Positions 1-15,600 of a stretch of 64,000 bases of DNA are shown here, piece by piece (positions within the stretch are counted from its first letter, which is position 1; each line of letters opens with the position of its first letter). This stretch comes from Urechis unicinctus (lineage: Eukaryota; Annelida; Polychaeta; Xenopneusta; Urechidae). The position numbers and the translations under genes are program-made. The stretch covers positions 39,504,358 to 39,568,357 of the forward strand of contig CM067343.1 in the NCBI GenBank assembly GCA_034190875.2. Direction: 5' to 3'. The notes below the pieces were generated by a model, which ran no database searches, was not told the origin of the DNA, and worked only from the letters and a program-made list of their open reading frames with translations.

Positions 1-2859
1 TCTGAAATTAATCATGATGACAATCTACCACGCTCATGTTAGCTGAAGAAAAAGTGCCCATAGCACCTACTGGTAAGTGATAGATGTCGCTAGAAAGTCT
101 ATTGAGGATTGACCTTCATTCGTATGCAATGTAAATCGCTTTGGTAGCTTTCTGAATAACACTAGCTATGAGTGCCTTGTCAATGGCACTTTAGGCAACC
201 ATATGTCAAATTGATTCACCATGATAATTATTCAGGAAATAATGGTCTGCGAGAACTGAGTGTTATTTCCGTTACATATTCACACGATCCAAACTTTAGC
301 TACCGCAATACTATATAATATTTGTTCATTGCAGCAGAAATGTAATACGACTAGATGCAGACGGGTAATGATGACGAAGTATTCAGTGTCAGTAATTACT
401 GACTACCTCTGTTCGTATTAAAAGGAAGTAATGTGTTAGCCGATATTAGTGCATTTTATTTTCCTTTGAATGTACGGTGCATATTTTTTACACGGCAGAC
501 TAAACGTCTTTAATGATGTTAACATCAATAAAGGGTTAAAATGTCACTTACTGGTGTATTCTGACTTATGAATTTGATGAGTTACAAGGTACAAAGACAT
601 TTTAGCGTGTAGCGTACCACAGAGTGGCGTAAATTTAGACTAATTTTGTCTTAAGAGCAAAAGCGTTATTGTTTCTGTTCATCCAATTACGCTCATCTGG
701 AATCATATATTCCATTGAGTTCTTGTTTCGGGGATGTTACGCGAGAGAATAACTACATTGAAACCATTCATCGGTTAACATCTTTTGCCGGTGATAGCAC
801 ATACAATATCGCTGAATTATGTAATGATGAATCCTGACTAGAGTCTTTTCGCTAATTGAATGACGACATTGGATAACTAGCAGCTTTCTGAAAACATGCC
901 TTTCTATGCTTGCGATCCACTAACCTATTGACAATCTGGTATATGTTGCCGACCTAAGGTTTAATCGATTCATACTAATTATGCACGTTTGCATGGCAAA
1001 CTAGCAGCTCCCTTTAGCTGCAGCTTAGAATTCCCCAGGTATGATTTTTCACTTGTCCATGCTTGTTATATTATCTCAAGCGCTCATTTTCATCTGCTGT
1101 TGTTAAAAACATAGATCACATTGTTAACTGCACTATATAAAACAAACTTCGTTGGCGCTGTGCAGTGATTAATGCTAACCCCAAACTTAAAGAAGATCAT
1201 GAATGCGGAATTTACAAAGCATTGTTTGTTATTTGTTAGAACTGCCGCAGTTAAGATATGAAGAACTAGTGCATGTAACTGTGCGGTATGATGACCTGTA
1301 GTTAAAGCAGCACAAGCCAATGCCGTATCTATATTACCAGGAACGATATTCTGACCACACGTTATCAGCACAGGCTATTTAACAGAGAGTCTACATGGAC
1401 AATTATTATGATCGCCCTGAGCAGCGTATCTCACATAGTTCTCTGTTATATCGACATACACATGTTTTTTCAGTGCTGTGAGTTTCTCGGTGAAACGGTT
1501 CACCCTTAGAACTTCCCTCAGTGCACATAATAAAGATGACAAATGTCTTTGCGATTCATCTATCGTAAAAGCTTTCACTAACAATGCTTATTCAAAACAT
1601 GGAAAGATAGATGCAGACCATTGACATTGATTGACATTGATTGGCACGATTCGACATCAACAATAGGCGACATCGCCGATTCGGCACTACACCACAAGAC
1701 GACAGAACCCTCAGTAAAACTTAAGGTAAGAGCAACCATTGCTTCAATACCGACGATTTATAGAGATGACAACAGCGAAAATAATGCATTCCATCCCGTT
1801 AAGTGTCTGGCGTAACCGTTCATATTGCGACCTTGTACTGAGAATAATGATCTAGTTATTCAACTATTCAAAACATGACATATCGTATGAATTTTAGCTT
1901 CTGCATAAACATTGGTTAGCTCTAAGATATCATGTTTAATATATATGCATATTAAACTCGTATTAGTTGTAAGAAATAGAGCAAATCGTGATGTGTTAGC
2001 GCTTCAAATAATGCCTGTGCCAAAGCAGCAATGGATAAACAAAATACACAGAGATCTAACTGCTTCTTTGTAGCCCTAAATTAGTGCAATTTACCTCCAA
2101 GATTTAATCTCCTATGTGCATGTAGTCGTTGTTATGCTGGTTGAAAAACATATCGTTCGGTCAGAGAACCCTCTCAGCACCTATTACTTAAAGTTATGTT
2201 TTTATCATGACAAAGGAAGTAATGGCATGGATTTCGACTAGGTTTATGATCATTTCAGATGGTTCCATCTGCCGAACGCGGATGCTGTCAATGAGCTCCA
2301 TATTTTTTTATATCAGCAATTGTTCCGACTTATAGATCATCGTTTGGCCTGTATCAAGAAATATTCACTCAAAGGATGTAATAAGATGTTATTTAAACAT
2401 GATGTATATTATTTGCGTAGCTTAATTGTTTACTCCAAATCATAACTAAGTCGTATTATATATCATTCACAGCCTTCACACGGTGCACCTTCCAAAATGT
2501 CGCTGTGCAATACCATTCTAACATAGCGTCAATCAATATCTCTTAGGGTATCGAATTATAGGCCATTGTCTTATTACGTTACGTATAATGTATCGGTGCT
2601 AATGTGGCGAGGACAATAACATGATATTCTAATTTTGCCTAAAAAGTTAAACTATTCTGCTCTAGATGAGAATTACAGCGGCCTAGTTATCGTGGCATAC
2701 ATTGGATGTTTTTATGGTAAGGAGAAGCTAAATTCTTCGAAGGTATTAAAACACTAGTCGCTGACAAGCATGAGCCTAGTTAAACGCAGCTAGAATAACT
2801 TGATCCAATCCAACACGCTTAAACCTAATTTGATAGGGACCGTGTTTTATGTACTGCCA
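1..2859. other. no recognisable feature
   Basis: AT-rich sequence. Open frames reach only about 95 codons, lie on both strands and carry no motif I recognise. A 10-base unit is doubled near 1621-1641. I see no RNA gene or long repeat here, although the inverted R1 copy may reach a little further left than 2860. Confidence 0.6.
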
Positions 2860-3484
2860 TTGCATTTTCGATCGCTGATAATTTGTCATTAGGCGATTCG
2901 CTCTATTTCTTTGTTTGTCGTTTTTCAAAAGTTTCTTACGAGCGTATCATCGTTTGTGCAATAGTTGCTACACAATTATTGTCATGTAGCCATTCACAGT
3001 GAATGCGACAATATTAGCAAGACCCGCGATGAATTTTGTTGCCAGTTTTTCAACAATTTAACATTTGCTCCATTGTCTAAGAAACGTTGCACCTTCTTCT
3101 GACAAGGATTTCTACATTTCTTGCCATTGTGTTATGGTCAATTGATTTCATATGTCAACCTAAGCAATTCAAAATGCATCAATCTTTTCAAACGCGCGTA
3201 TGAGTAGGCAATAACTAAAGTGTTGTGTTGTGGTAAATAGGCTATCAAGACCACCTTCTTTTGGTGACGAGTTGCACAGTTATTGTTGACTTTCGAAAAA
3301 TAAAAAACCCGAGACTATCCTAACGGAGGATACAACTTCATTGTAACAGGCCTTATCCATCAGTCAATAGAGGCGCTAACGCATCCATCTTCCTCGTCAG
3401 TTTATTTGTTGACTTTGTTTGCATAGAATACGAAAATTAACATTCAGTTAGGATCGGGCTGAGTGTATAGAATGCATATTTAAT
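2860..3484 (-). repeat. R1 repeat, partial inverted copy (copy E)
   Basis: Read on the minus strand, this stretch aligns with about 34850-35300 of R1 copy C and more weakly with 38590-39010 of copy D. Shared blocks include cctcgtcagtttattt at 3393-3408, the complement of a block near 34930, and matching stretches around 3240-3280 and 2975-3035. Small gaps separate them. Identity by eye is about two thirds to three quarters, so the copies are old. The left edge is uncertain; the right edge merges into the (CA)n array. No coding capacity is visible. Confidence 0.7.
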
Positions 3485-3485
3485 T

Positions 3486-5469
<1,984 letters not shown>

Positions 5470-6120
5470 ATTGCTAGACTGGTGTTAGACACTCCCCTTT
5501 TGTAATTTCTGAACTATTGGTCGATTCTGTACGCAGTATTTAATGCACGGTAGTTCGATCAGCCGACGTTTGTGTTAAACTTTTCCGAAATATATACGGT
5601 GACACGGTGGCGAGCGTTACTACAATGTATGTTTTTCACAGCATCCGCTCTGTCTTTACAATATGGACAACACTGTGGCATAACCGTTGCTTGTCTGTAC
5701 CTCACTATATTGAAAACAGATTCCAATGCCATCATGGTTTTTTGTTAAATAAAATTACCAAAACGTGCTCAGAATGAAAACCTGGTCTTAAACTCAACCA
5801 CTGAACACGCGTGACAGATGTAGAGCGCACTGAAAATATTATCGGCCCACTAAAATAGTTTGTAGATAGACTCCATTGTCATCTTACTAGCGTAATGCGA
5901 GTTTCATGCTAACAAATTATCTTTCATTCACCACTGACGATTTGTGCGTGATTCAATAACGGCACTTATGATTTTTAAAAATGTTAGTTTGCTGCATTAG
6001 TCACTGCGCACTTCAATCACGTTAGTAACCGAATGGTTGATGACGATCGAAGACATAGAGCAAGTCATCGCAAACAATGACTGTTGTGCGCAGAATTCGC
6101 CATTGCAAAAGATCATAATT

Positions 6121-6290
6121 GATGATGCTTGCCCGCTTTACTTCCAATGCGCAATGTCGATGAAGCGCAATAAATCTATTCATGCATATCAGCCCCGATT
6201 TAAGAGATTTAACATTTGTCATACTTAAGATGATAGTGGTAGGCTAACTGTCAATGTCAAAACGGCATATACACGGTAATGGCTATAGAA
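6121..6290 (+). other. best-conserved core of R2 (copy A)
   Basis: The first 70 or so bases match copy B (55193-55262) without a difference, and over 170 bases there are only about a dozen. Both copies have an open frame beginning Asp-Asp-Ala-Cys-Pro-Leu-Tyr through this block. Copy A has a stop at about 6226 where copy B reads on for about 17 more codons. Changes after the identical part are mostly amino-acid-changing, so protein-level selection is not shown. It could be an old exon, a functional non-coding element, or chance. Confidence 0.4.
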
Positions 6291-8041
6291 TAAGATCTGA
6301 TCTACAAACGTCGTCATTACGTCTGGAGTAGGATGATTTCATTTTGTCTATTGTTCAATGCAAATCTATTGCAACTATCTGCAGTTGAATGCCTGTCCCC
6401 TAAAATAATCTTCGCATGATAAACAACCTCATGTGGAATTTCTCAGGTTACGTTAATCAATGTCACAATGTCGGAGAGAATATGGCTCGATTGTTGCCGG
6501 AATTTCCACCACTGCCAATTTTTGATATGCAAACCAACGTTTGAATGCGTTGACGGAACATTATCTTGAGCTGCCCCTGTTTCTGTGGCGCGAATGAGCG
6601 GTATTTATATCAGTTGTAAGTTATCGTTGATCTGCAAGCATATGTCAATCATATTCTAACGCAAATGACCAATACACTTGGCGGCTTAATTAAGTTAATG
6701 GTCAATATCAAGAGATTTGGCCGTTAAGGTTTTGTTCTTTCATGCAAAAGGATCCATTTAAAACGGCAATGAAAGACAATCAGCATCTAGAGAGTATTTC
6801 GTGCCATAAAGGAGCAATTAATATCGCGGGCAAACCCAAAAAGAACAATAAAGTTCTTTCTTTATAGACAAAGGTATAGCACATACACGGAGAAAGAACG
6901 TGTTAGCTATTGCGCCATAAACAAGGCGATAGCAAAATTGTAAAATATTAAGTCGGCATATTTGTTTAGGATATATACAAATCAACACTTGTTGATACAC
7001 ATGAAGTAACATAAGTATAATATACCATGTTATTTTCATGATACACATATTGGAAGCTAAACCTCACCAGCCCTGGTGCAGATTCAAAGCGATAGTTGTT
7101 GATATGCAGTCAATTTGTATGATGTGCTTCAAACGCAATACAATTAGAGAGACCGAAATTAAGTGCTTGACTACAATATAAAGATCAAAAGATTATTGTG
7201 GATGTCAATGTGATGTTACAACAACATCAAGTGACTTATTAGCAAAATATTAGCATACAATCCATTGGGATGTATAGCATTTATACAGCTGTACATTTGT
7301 GTTAGCAAAGAAGTCACGTAAGCCTTCCCATGAGGGTCTATTAAACATCTGCCAGGAAGCACGGCAATTAAAAAACACTTTTCTGTTTAGACGTCTGCGC
7401 AGCATATGAACCTGTACTGCTGGCATAAACTTAACGTTGCTTTTGGTGAGCGAATAAATGGCAGTTATTGTTAGGTATTTACAGGCTTTATAGCGGAGCG
7501 GTTTGCATTTGGATTCGGTTTACTTAGGCCACTAGAGCCGATTGCATTATATATGCGCCAGAATCAACGCGAGACGCAGAGTGGTGGTATAGAAGAGATA
7601 TTTTTTTAAAGATGCATGCTGTATAATATTCCGCCATTTAACAAATAGGCATGAGATATGTACCTGCGTTATTGTCTCAGAAAATTCAAAGTCGATTGCA
7701 TTCTTATAGTTGGTGGATTGCAATTGGAGTCCGAGATTTCGAAAACGCAACCGTAGTACACGCATCATCCCAATCATATTGACCCGGGGAGGTGCATTGG
7801 ACCATGTAAGCAAAACAGACGCTATTTATTATCTCACCAAATCGACCCCAATGCACTCGTCTCTACGAATACTAGCATATTAACATTGGTAGCAGCTTTG
7901 CGGCCATGCTACAATTTACCTGCTATCGGAAGTAATGTGTGCATTATAGCAATAATTTGATACAGCAGCTTGAGGCGGAAGCCCGTTTTACTCACTAAAT
8001 TTAACTTACCCTGGATTACATTTAGTAGCTGAGGATGATAT

Positions 8042-8279
8042 TTGATTTTTCCACTTCTAGCAGGAAGATATTTTGGAACAGTTCAGTGCTCATTGCTCTT
8101 GGAACTCATTTGATATACATTCTAATGCTGGCGATATATCAACTTTTTCACCACAATGATGCGTTCCAGCTGGATGCTTGGATATAGAACGTTGTGCGAG
8201 GAGAGTTTTATTATACTGCTGCATATCTATAGACGGAGCGTATTGAAATACTGAAATAGATATCAACATACAAATTCTT
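8042..8279. other. block in R2 copy A missing from copy B
   Basis: Copy B passes directly from the equivalent of 8041 to that of 8280 (about 57300). The 240-base block is either an insertion in A or a deletion in B. I see no terminal inverted repeats or target duplication. Confidence 0.5.
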
Positions 8280-10640
8280 CGTAGCATGCTTTTATTACAG
8301 GGCATCATAGCTACATCTGTTATGACTTGCATATATCATGTTTTGACGTACGGTTCCAATGAATATATCCCTGTGGTGGGCACGATGGGGTATAAAATAA
8401 GCCATGCTTGGTGGCTGTGCGCCAAACGGTGCGAGTAAGCGGTTGTATAGAAACTGGTTGTGCAAACTATGGGTTCGCTTATGTCTTGACATGGCAATAG
8501 TCTGCCGTGTCGATATAGATAAGCAATAAACGCTCTTAAGTCCCTGAGAGTTTCGTCATCACTCTAACTGCGTGCCACGTCTTGTTACCCGCATGCTACA
8601 AGTTATCTCAGGCCCAACATTCACTGAGCATCAGGAGAGAACTGGGTTATTTAAGATGAAGCTTTATATATGGTGGTTTGTGTCAAAAGAATAACCTATG
8701 ATAATATATATATATGCCAACTTTATTGTTTATGACTTTTTGTTATGATTTTTCTGTCACTAATATTGGTCACTGTTATTGGTATGGCTTGTTGCAAACA
8801 GGCAAAAACTTGTATTAGTGGACGTAACTTAGCTATTCATTGACTCGGTATCCGCTCATCAGTAAGGTTGCTCGTGTAAGAGTCTAAAGTAATACAATAC
8901 ACTTGTCTGGAAATGTTTCTTACCTTGATAGTGTTATACACAGACGCGGGTCAGCTTGCACGTGTCGAGTTCATTTGAAACACTCTCTTTTATCTATTTT
9001 CATTAACCACTGTCAGTAGGCTGTTTTGGAACGATATTTCAATCATCATCAATACATTCAGGCTCACTAATATGAATTACGTAGCAGCCAGTCTATTTTG
9101 GATGTTTGTATTTCACACATGCAGCATCCATGCAAAACAGTTTATGACTCTCCGTTTGCCAAAATAATCATTCTCTTATTCACATAATTGCACCTGTGAT
9201 TAGTGAACCAACACTGATTGTATGTGTGTCTGCCTTAAATGACGAGGTTGGGTAAAACACTATGCAATAGCAGACAAAGCACGTCTGAAGCACGAAATAG
9301 GTCCATGGGTGTACACTGTTTCGTCACTGTTTTGGGACAATAATTAAATGAATTAATGTTACTTGCGCAAGCGCTATATATTTAGCGCCAATTTGATAGA
9401 AACGGCTGGCATTAGTGGCTAACTGTGATTGCGTAATTAATGTTGATAACGGTAGCAATATAAACTGGTTCTTAGTGTTGACAACCTTTGCTTACATTCT
9501 TTCAATTAAACTATAAAAGCCTCTGCAGATGCAAAACGCTCAAGTTAAAACCAGTCATACAGGAATATTGTATATGACATATCAGTTTGTGCCCAATTGT
9601 AAGCCCTCCAAGTGTTATTGTGTCTTTAATAAGCCTTTATCCAAATTTATCTTGCGTGATAAATTTTTCCCACCGTTAAAGCAATTGAGCTTTTATTTGT
9701 CGGAAAGTATATCCTGCGAGAACAAGATTGCGAGAATGAGAAAGCAAACAATACAGAAAACAAATTGAAAAAGTATTACATAAAGCATATGTGGCCTATA
9801 CATAATTACTAGCCACTATCAAAATATAGAGAAACGTCAGCCATGACAGTCATTGTGTCACTACTACTTTTAACAACAGTTGACATATCAATATCAAACC
9901 TTTTAATATCACACCTAACATATATATGTTTAAAACTATTGCATGCATTTGACCGACTTTCATACAGCGCATGTAAAGCGCTACTACATTTATTTTGACA
10001 TGTTAAAAAATCATCTAGAATAAACCCCCGAGGGTAATTTATGATGAAATAAATGATAGCGGCATATTACCATATGAAACAATTGTGAGTGCACTATAAC
10101 TAGCGGCCTATTCTACAATTCAGGAACAATATTCTTTTTGAGCATCTGCGCACACTCCTCACCTGTGTGTTGTTCTTAAGGTTCGTTTATCGGTGCAATT
10201 TGTGTATAGATACTCGAAGTTGTGAATTAACTTTCCTTTGTTACTCGCTTTTTTTAATAACATAACCGCAAATGATAGTGACAGTCAGATTACCTACGGT
10301 GCAGAGAAATATGTTCCCATTGCTATGAGTCGTAGATTTTAACCGGAATGACACTAAGTGATTATGAAATATCCTTCAAACTGATCCCAGATAAGGGGTG
10401 ATGTTTTCTGTTTCGACATGATATGAACGGTGCTATTATCTTATAAACATTAATTGCAGATGCATGTCGATAGCCTTAACACCAACAAAATTAACCTTGG
10501 GCATGTCTCATGCATTCTGTTTACAAAGTCAACAGACTATTTGCGGGGTTCTTCCCCTACATTTGTCAAGTTTGTGTTTAATACACTAAGCCGGAGCAAT
10601 TACAAACAAGAGACGATGTGTAGCTTTGCTGCGTTCTATT

Positions 10641-11489
10641 CTTGCTTCGTAACACACAACCACATCACTTCCAGCTTCACCGTGACATCATCATCATTTT
10701 GAAACTTTCAAATTTTATATCATCGATCGAAAGAAGATGTGTAGCAATACACGACCTAGTCTAGCACCGAATGTGCATATTGGGATCTACTAATGCTTCA
10801 TACACAATTATATCAGGCGTAAAACACAGTTAAGTCCGTTACACATGCATAATGGTAAATGCCGTAGACTCGCGGGTCGTGGAAGGGGGTTTAGGTTGGC
10901 GGGGATGGATATTATGAGCTACTCTCGATATGTAATTTCTTTGGAACCCTCGTGAGAATGTGAAACTGTTCGTGCAACGGCTTCTGAACTCGCTGTTGCT
11001 GTCAGACAGAGTTCATCATGAAGGCTAATCATGGCATATGTAACCAAGTAAGCAACTTTTGTTGTGTCTCGCTAATCACATTTTTCAATACGGTTAGGTG
11101 ACGACAATCATAGCCTATCGAGATTGAATTATTATTTTGGCCCAGTTCGCTTATATTCAAGTTTGGTTCGCCTTTTAATCAATACCAACGAGAATTTATC
11201 ATCCTTCCTTCACCATATGTGAATTCTCTCAATTAGCTGTTTTCGCAATATAATTAACATTGCCACTGAGAAAACCTTTCGAAATATTCTGCTAACGAAC
11301 AGTATCCGTTGTGGTACAATAAATCCCAAGGAAGAAACATGGACACTGATTTCTCTCTCAGTATTGACAATAGATACTAATCATTAACCGCAATTGTTTC
11401 TGTGTAGCAGCCACAATATCAACGCATACTTGCATAGCGGCTACCAGCAATTTAGAAACACTTTCACTTATTCAAACTGCAGTGCACAT
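10641..11489. other. no recognisable feature
   Basis: Sequence between the end of R2 copy A and the hAT transposase remnant. It is AT-rich, with no open frame worth reporting. Confidence 0.55.
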
Positions 11490-12654
11490 AAGAAAGGATT
11501 CTACCTCGGGATGATGCAACGGCCTCGTTCAATTGCTTAAAGGTATTGCCAATACAAGCAGCATAAGGACTTTTAGACAATTTACTTAACAAGTCCTACA
11601 ACAAACGCACATCATAAACCATCATTGGTCGCATCATCAACAATTCCGTCTGAATATGATTCTGAGAATCCACAAAGCTAAACGAACATAATTTATCTTG
11701 GCGAAACTCTTCCGACAAAGTTCAGCCCAACCAGTGCAGGCAGATGTGATTTCTTCAACAACGATCCGTTTTATGTACGAGCAATATGGTTTACCAACCA
11801 TAGATTTAGGCGATATTTCAGCACTTCGCAGAGGTCACAAATCCACACAGCAAATGATGAGAACTAACCAACCCAGTTGAAAGCTTATTTTTGAAAATTG
11901 GAAAAGCTTCAGCCTCAACCATATCTAGCATGGACAAACGGACTATCGTATAGATCATACATGGTCGATAATTCTTGTTTTGCAGTAGCATTCAGAGCTG
12001 TAAGCCTTATTCCCATTATGAGAATCTAAGCGGCCTTTTCACACTACCATGCTGCATGGATATTCAATGGAGAGGCAAACTTTGCCCTTCTTGGCATCCA
12101 TTAAAGCCAGCAACGCTATCATAATATTTGCCCTCAAATATTTGAGTGAAATCGCAGGACTAACCAACGACGAGTAGGCAGAACGAACTAAAAACGTGCG
12201 ATATAACTGACGTCTCTGAAGGCACAGGTGATTACGCATTCGATCGCGCTTGCGCTCCAGCGGAATCAACTTAACGGAAAACGATGCATTTGACCAACTT
12301 GCATAGGCTCCTGGGGAAGTCTTCGAGCATGGTGGAATAGCTCGCATAGAGTGAAAAGCGTGGTGACCGGGCCACACGACATTGGACACGCATGTAATTA
12401 GCCTGGCCAAGCATTCTCGCTGAATGATAAACCTTGGCAAAATGTTCATGAGCTTTGCTGTGCCGTTCCGGAAGGAAGGAACAAGATTCCAAATTGTTGT
12501 GTTTGGAACTCAACTCCTGACGAAGAGTTCGGAAAGCTGCGGTTTCAAAGGACTCATAGCGACCGTTTATTATAACCTCTTCCACGATGGGATTTTGATG
12601 CAGCTGAATCGTCCAGTAATCATGACATGAAGTATATGTTTCCGCTAGGGACAT
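11490..12654 (-). pseudogene. decayed hAT-type transposase, C-terminal half
   Basis: A cut-and-paste transposase remnant that no longer has one reading frame. The clearest piece (12271-12654) is a 127-codon frame containing FAKVYHSARMLGQAN, which resembles the helical insertion region of hAT transposases of the kind seen in THAP12/P52rIPK-like and ZMYM-like proteins. A second frame covers 12039-12449. Further downstream on the same strand, 11690-11745 reads like a worn version of the hAT dimerisation motif (family pattern LPVT...AERSFS..R.IK.YLR; here Leu-Pro-Ala, Ala-Glu and Ser-Phe-Ala are kept), and about 11500-11530 may be the Arg-rich end. The order of the pieces is right for a hAT C-terminal half, and at least two frameshifts and several stops separate them. 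I could not find its terminal inverted repeats. The assignment rests on pattern memory only; a different decayed gene is possible. Confidence 0.4.
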
Positions 12655-15600
12655 GCACTGCTAATTGACCCTTTATGCATTGGTTTAAGGTTTATAATGG
12701 CAAGGTCTAGGCGTACATTTACGCAATGATTACACGCATATGGGATATGTCAACAAACGAAAGTACCCGTCAAAAGTCGCCTGAATGAGATGTAATAAGA
12801 TTGTATGGGTGCCTTCTCAGCTTACAAAAGGGCGATGGCCGTCCGGTGCTATACGAAGCTTAGAGACCAATCGCAATTCACATTTAATGTGTTTCGTATA
12901 TGTAACTAAATCCCTTGGTGTAAATTTCTCTGTTTCGAATAGACCAAGCAATAGGCTTTGAAATTAATGGACAACAACTGGTTACTGAGCGGTTCGTTTG
13001 TCACATCAGACTTATATAGCTTTAAATGGAGAAGGGTACTGGGGGATATTCTTTTCGATAAGTAGCTTACTTCATTGGAGATAACACTATAAACGCTTGT
13101 CATAATAAAAGCGTTATCAGTCACCTGCAACGAATTCAACGCCGGTTAAGTGAATTATCCTACATAGATGTTTACATGTCTACATTAATGATCAATGAAC
13201 TAATTTACCGTTAATTTGGCGTGCTTATATGGTCATGCTATGGTATGTTTCAAAAATCTTTGGTCGAGCAATATATTGTCCTCCCTTTTTTCATTCATTG
13301 CTGCAGCAACCAAATACGGTACATTAGTGAGTGAAGCCCTGCACGAATACACTGCTCAGTATGTGCATGCGTCCGGGTTCTCTTTGATATTTATGTCGTA
13401 GTTACTATAACAAAGTGAACGATTTGGTAATATCTAATTTCAATTATTCTGCGTACATCATAAGGCACCATCTTGCATTAAGATGGAAGGTGTCAAATCT
13501 TAAACGATATGAGTACTCATTGTCGTTTATGTTATTTGACTAAAATGAAATATCTCACTTATTGAGATTTCGGTTATTAGAAGATGTAAGACTATGGCTG
13601 CCTTTATTCCCGGACGACTGTGGATTACAGAAGAATTAGGCAAAACCACCAACCCTCAGAACAAATGATTCGCTTCAATATTCATGCGTTGTATTAAACC
13701 ACGTATACCAGCAGATTTTATTTGTTTTCTGGCTGACAAATTTGTACAATTTACGCGAAATCAAAGCAAGACAAGCACTAAATACCTCAACTGCGAGTAT
13801 TACAAAACACGCGCAGCGGGTCGATGCGCTGCAAATAGTCGCTGGCAAACATACAAAGTTTACAGTTCATGTTGTTTGGTAGTTGATCAAGCTTATGTTG
13901 TGATTCCCATCGGCAGAAAGGAAATTGCCTCTCAGACTGGTTTAAGAGGAGAGATTGACACTCTGTCCTCATTGTGTGATGCAATATAGTGCGTCACCAA
14001 GCAGGATAGGGCAACATTAGCGGCAGGAGCGTGTACCCATAAATGCAAATGAACAACTCCTTTGTAGGGCTTACACTGAAAGGTAGTAATCATGATTTCG
14101 CACCTGTTGATCATTATCATCCTAAATGATCGGATATTGGAAGAGACATACAAGTGTTGGTTGGAATTCGAACCTCTGCATGGTCCGCATGTTTATAACT
14201 AACTTGTTTATGATTTTGATACACGTTTATATTAGCGATAGATAGTTCACGTGTTGCAAAGTAATGATTAATACCGTTAACGGATTGTTATTGATTGACA
14301 TACCTTGTGCTGCCGGGTGGTTGTTTTCTATATTGTTACGATATCCGTGGACTGCGTTTGAATGGTTATAGCTCACGTCGAACACAGTAACAATTGAAAA
14401 AACTGTTGATTAGAGTTCAATATTCCGTATATTCACCCAATCTATAATCTCGATTTGCATCTGGCGAAATAGTTTAGCTATGTTAACTAAGTGGTAAAAT
14501 TTCATGGCGCAATATTTGTGAATTTTATACAGAATAACAAGTTGTTTATTCCGCCGCCTCCTTTGTGATTGCAGTGCTTGAAGCCAAAGTGCATATTGTC
14601 TTGAGGTAATATTAAAGGGACGCAATCTTATTGAAGTCTGAGTTTAGGCGCGATTGAGATTGAGCTTTCGATATTATTCAGCCCTTGGTTGCAACCGTTC
14701 TGAGATGACCGTTGCATGATATCTGCGTGGGTAGTTTCCCAATCAGTTACTATATATTAAATTTAAGCTTCACTTAAAATACTTTCAAATACAACTTAGC
14801 TGGCCTTCTATCCGTTTTGACTTGCACATATTAGATATTCTTAGTAGCGTAATGTAAGATGCATTATTCCTGTCAGAAAACCGCAGCCAACCAACCGCAA
14901 AACGTGTCGTTATCATCACAGTAGGACGGAGTTATTCGTCTCAGTAATGCGCTAGCAAGCCAGGTTTAACTAATGCTCCAAACCTTCCTGTCTTGTTAAA
15001 ATGAAATATTAATCGTTGAGAGAACTATTTGTAACCAATGTTAAAAGAATGGCCTGACAATGATCGTCACGTGTGTACAATTCTCAGTCATTGTAACACA
15101 GTTTTTATCAATTCCAATGCCCACACTAGATGCCACGGAACTCTGCTTGACTGTAGCACAGATCCGTTCAGTACGGTCGTACATCCGTGAGCAATCAAGT
15201 CAATTCTAAGTCAAGTCGGTCCAAGAAGGCTGTGTCGCGTAATTTGACAAACGCCACTGTTTCCGAACTCTTGTTCCATAATATTGTTCTATCCTATCTC
15301 AATGACCACAGATGCCTCATGGATGTTGATTAACAAAGCACAAGTCGTGCAAGGTTGAATATGTTGTCACGTAGTCCCAAAACTCAGACATAAATACATT
15401 TATAGCAACTATGGCCGAAACATGTATGTATAATGTACCTGTTGTAAAACAATTAATACAGTGACAATAGGTGAAAATCTATGATAAATGTGCATTGTAA
15501 TTTTGTGCATGGTAGCGTAGTATTAGATAGAAAATACAATATCAATAGGGTTAGCACGATCGAGCTATACAGTTTAGTAAGACCGATATTAACATGCTAG

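Larger units (their letters stand above)
5470..10640 (+). repeat. R2 long duplicated segment, copy A
   Basis: This segment is collinear with copy B at about 48758-59430. Anchors: 5516-5536 with 48800-48822; 5817-5940 with 50397-50523; 5946-6085 with 53109-53245; 6121-6300 with 55193-55370; then a near-continuous match to about 10640 with 59430. Identity by eye runs from about 70% to over 90%. Copy A is about half the length of copy B, which carries extra blocks. I see no terminal repeats, transposase or polymerase, so it may be an old segmental duplication or a long non-autonomous element. Short open frames inside are mostly not shared by the copies. Confidence 0.85.

Noticed and set aside
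14160-14190. GGTTCGAATTCC-like block on the minus strand, resembling a tRNA B box
   Set aside because: The flanking bases do not form a T-arm stem, and no A box or acceptor stem is visible.
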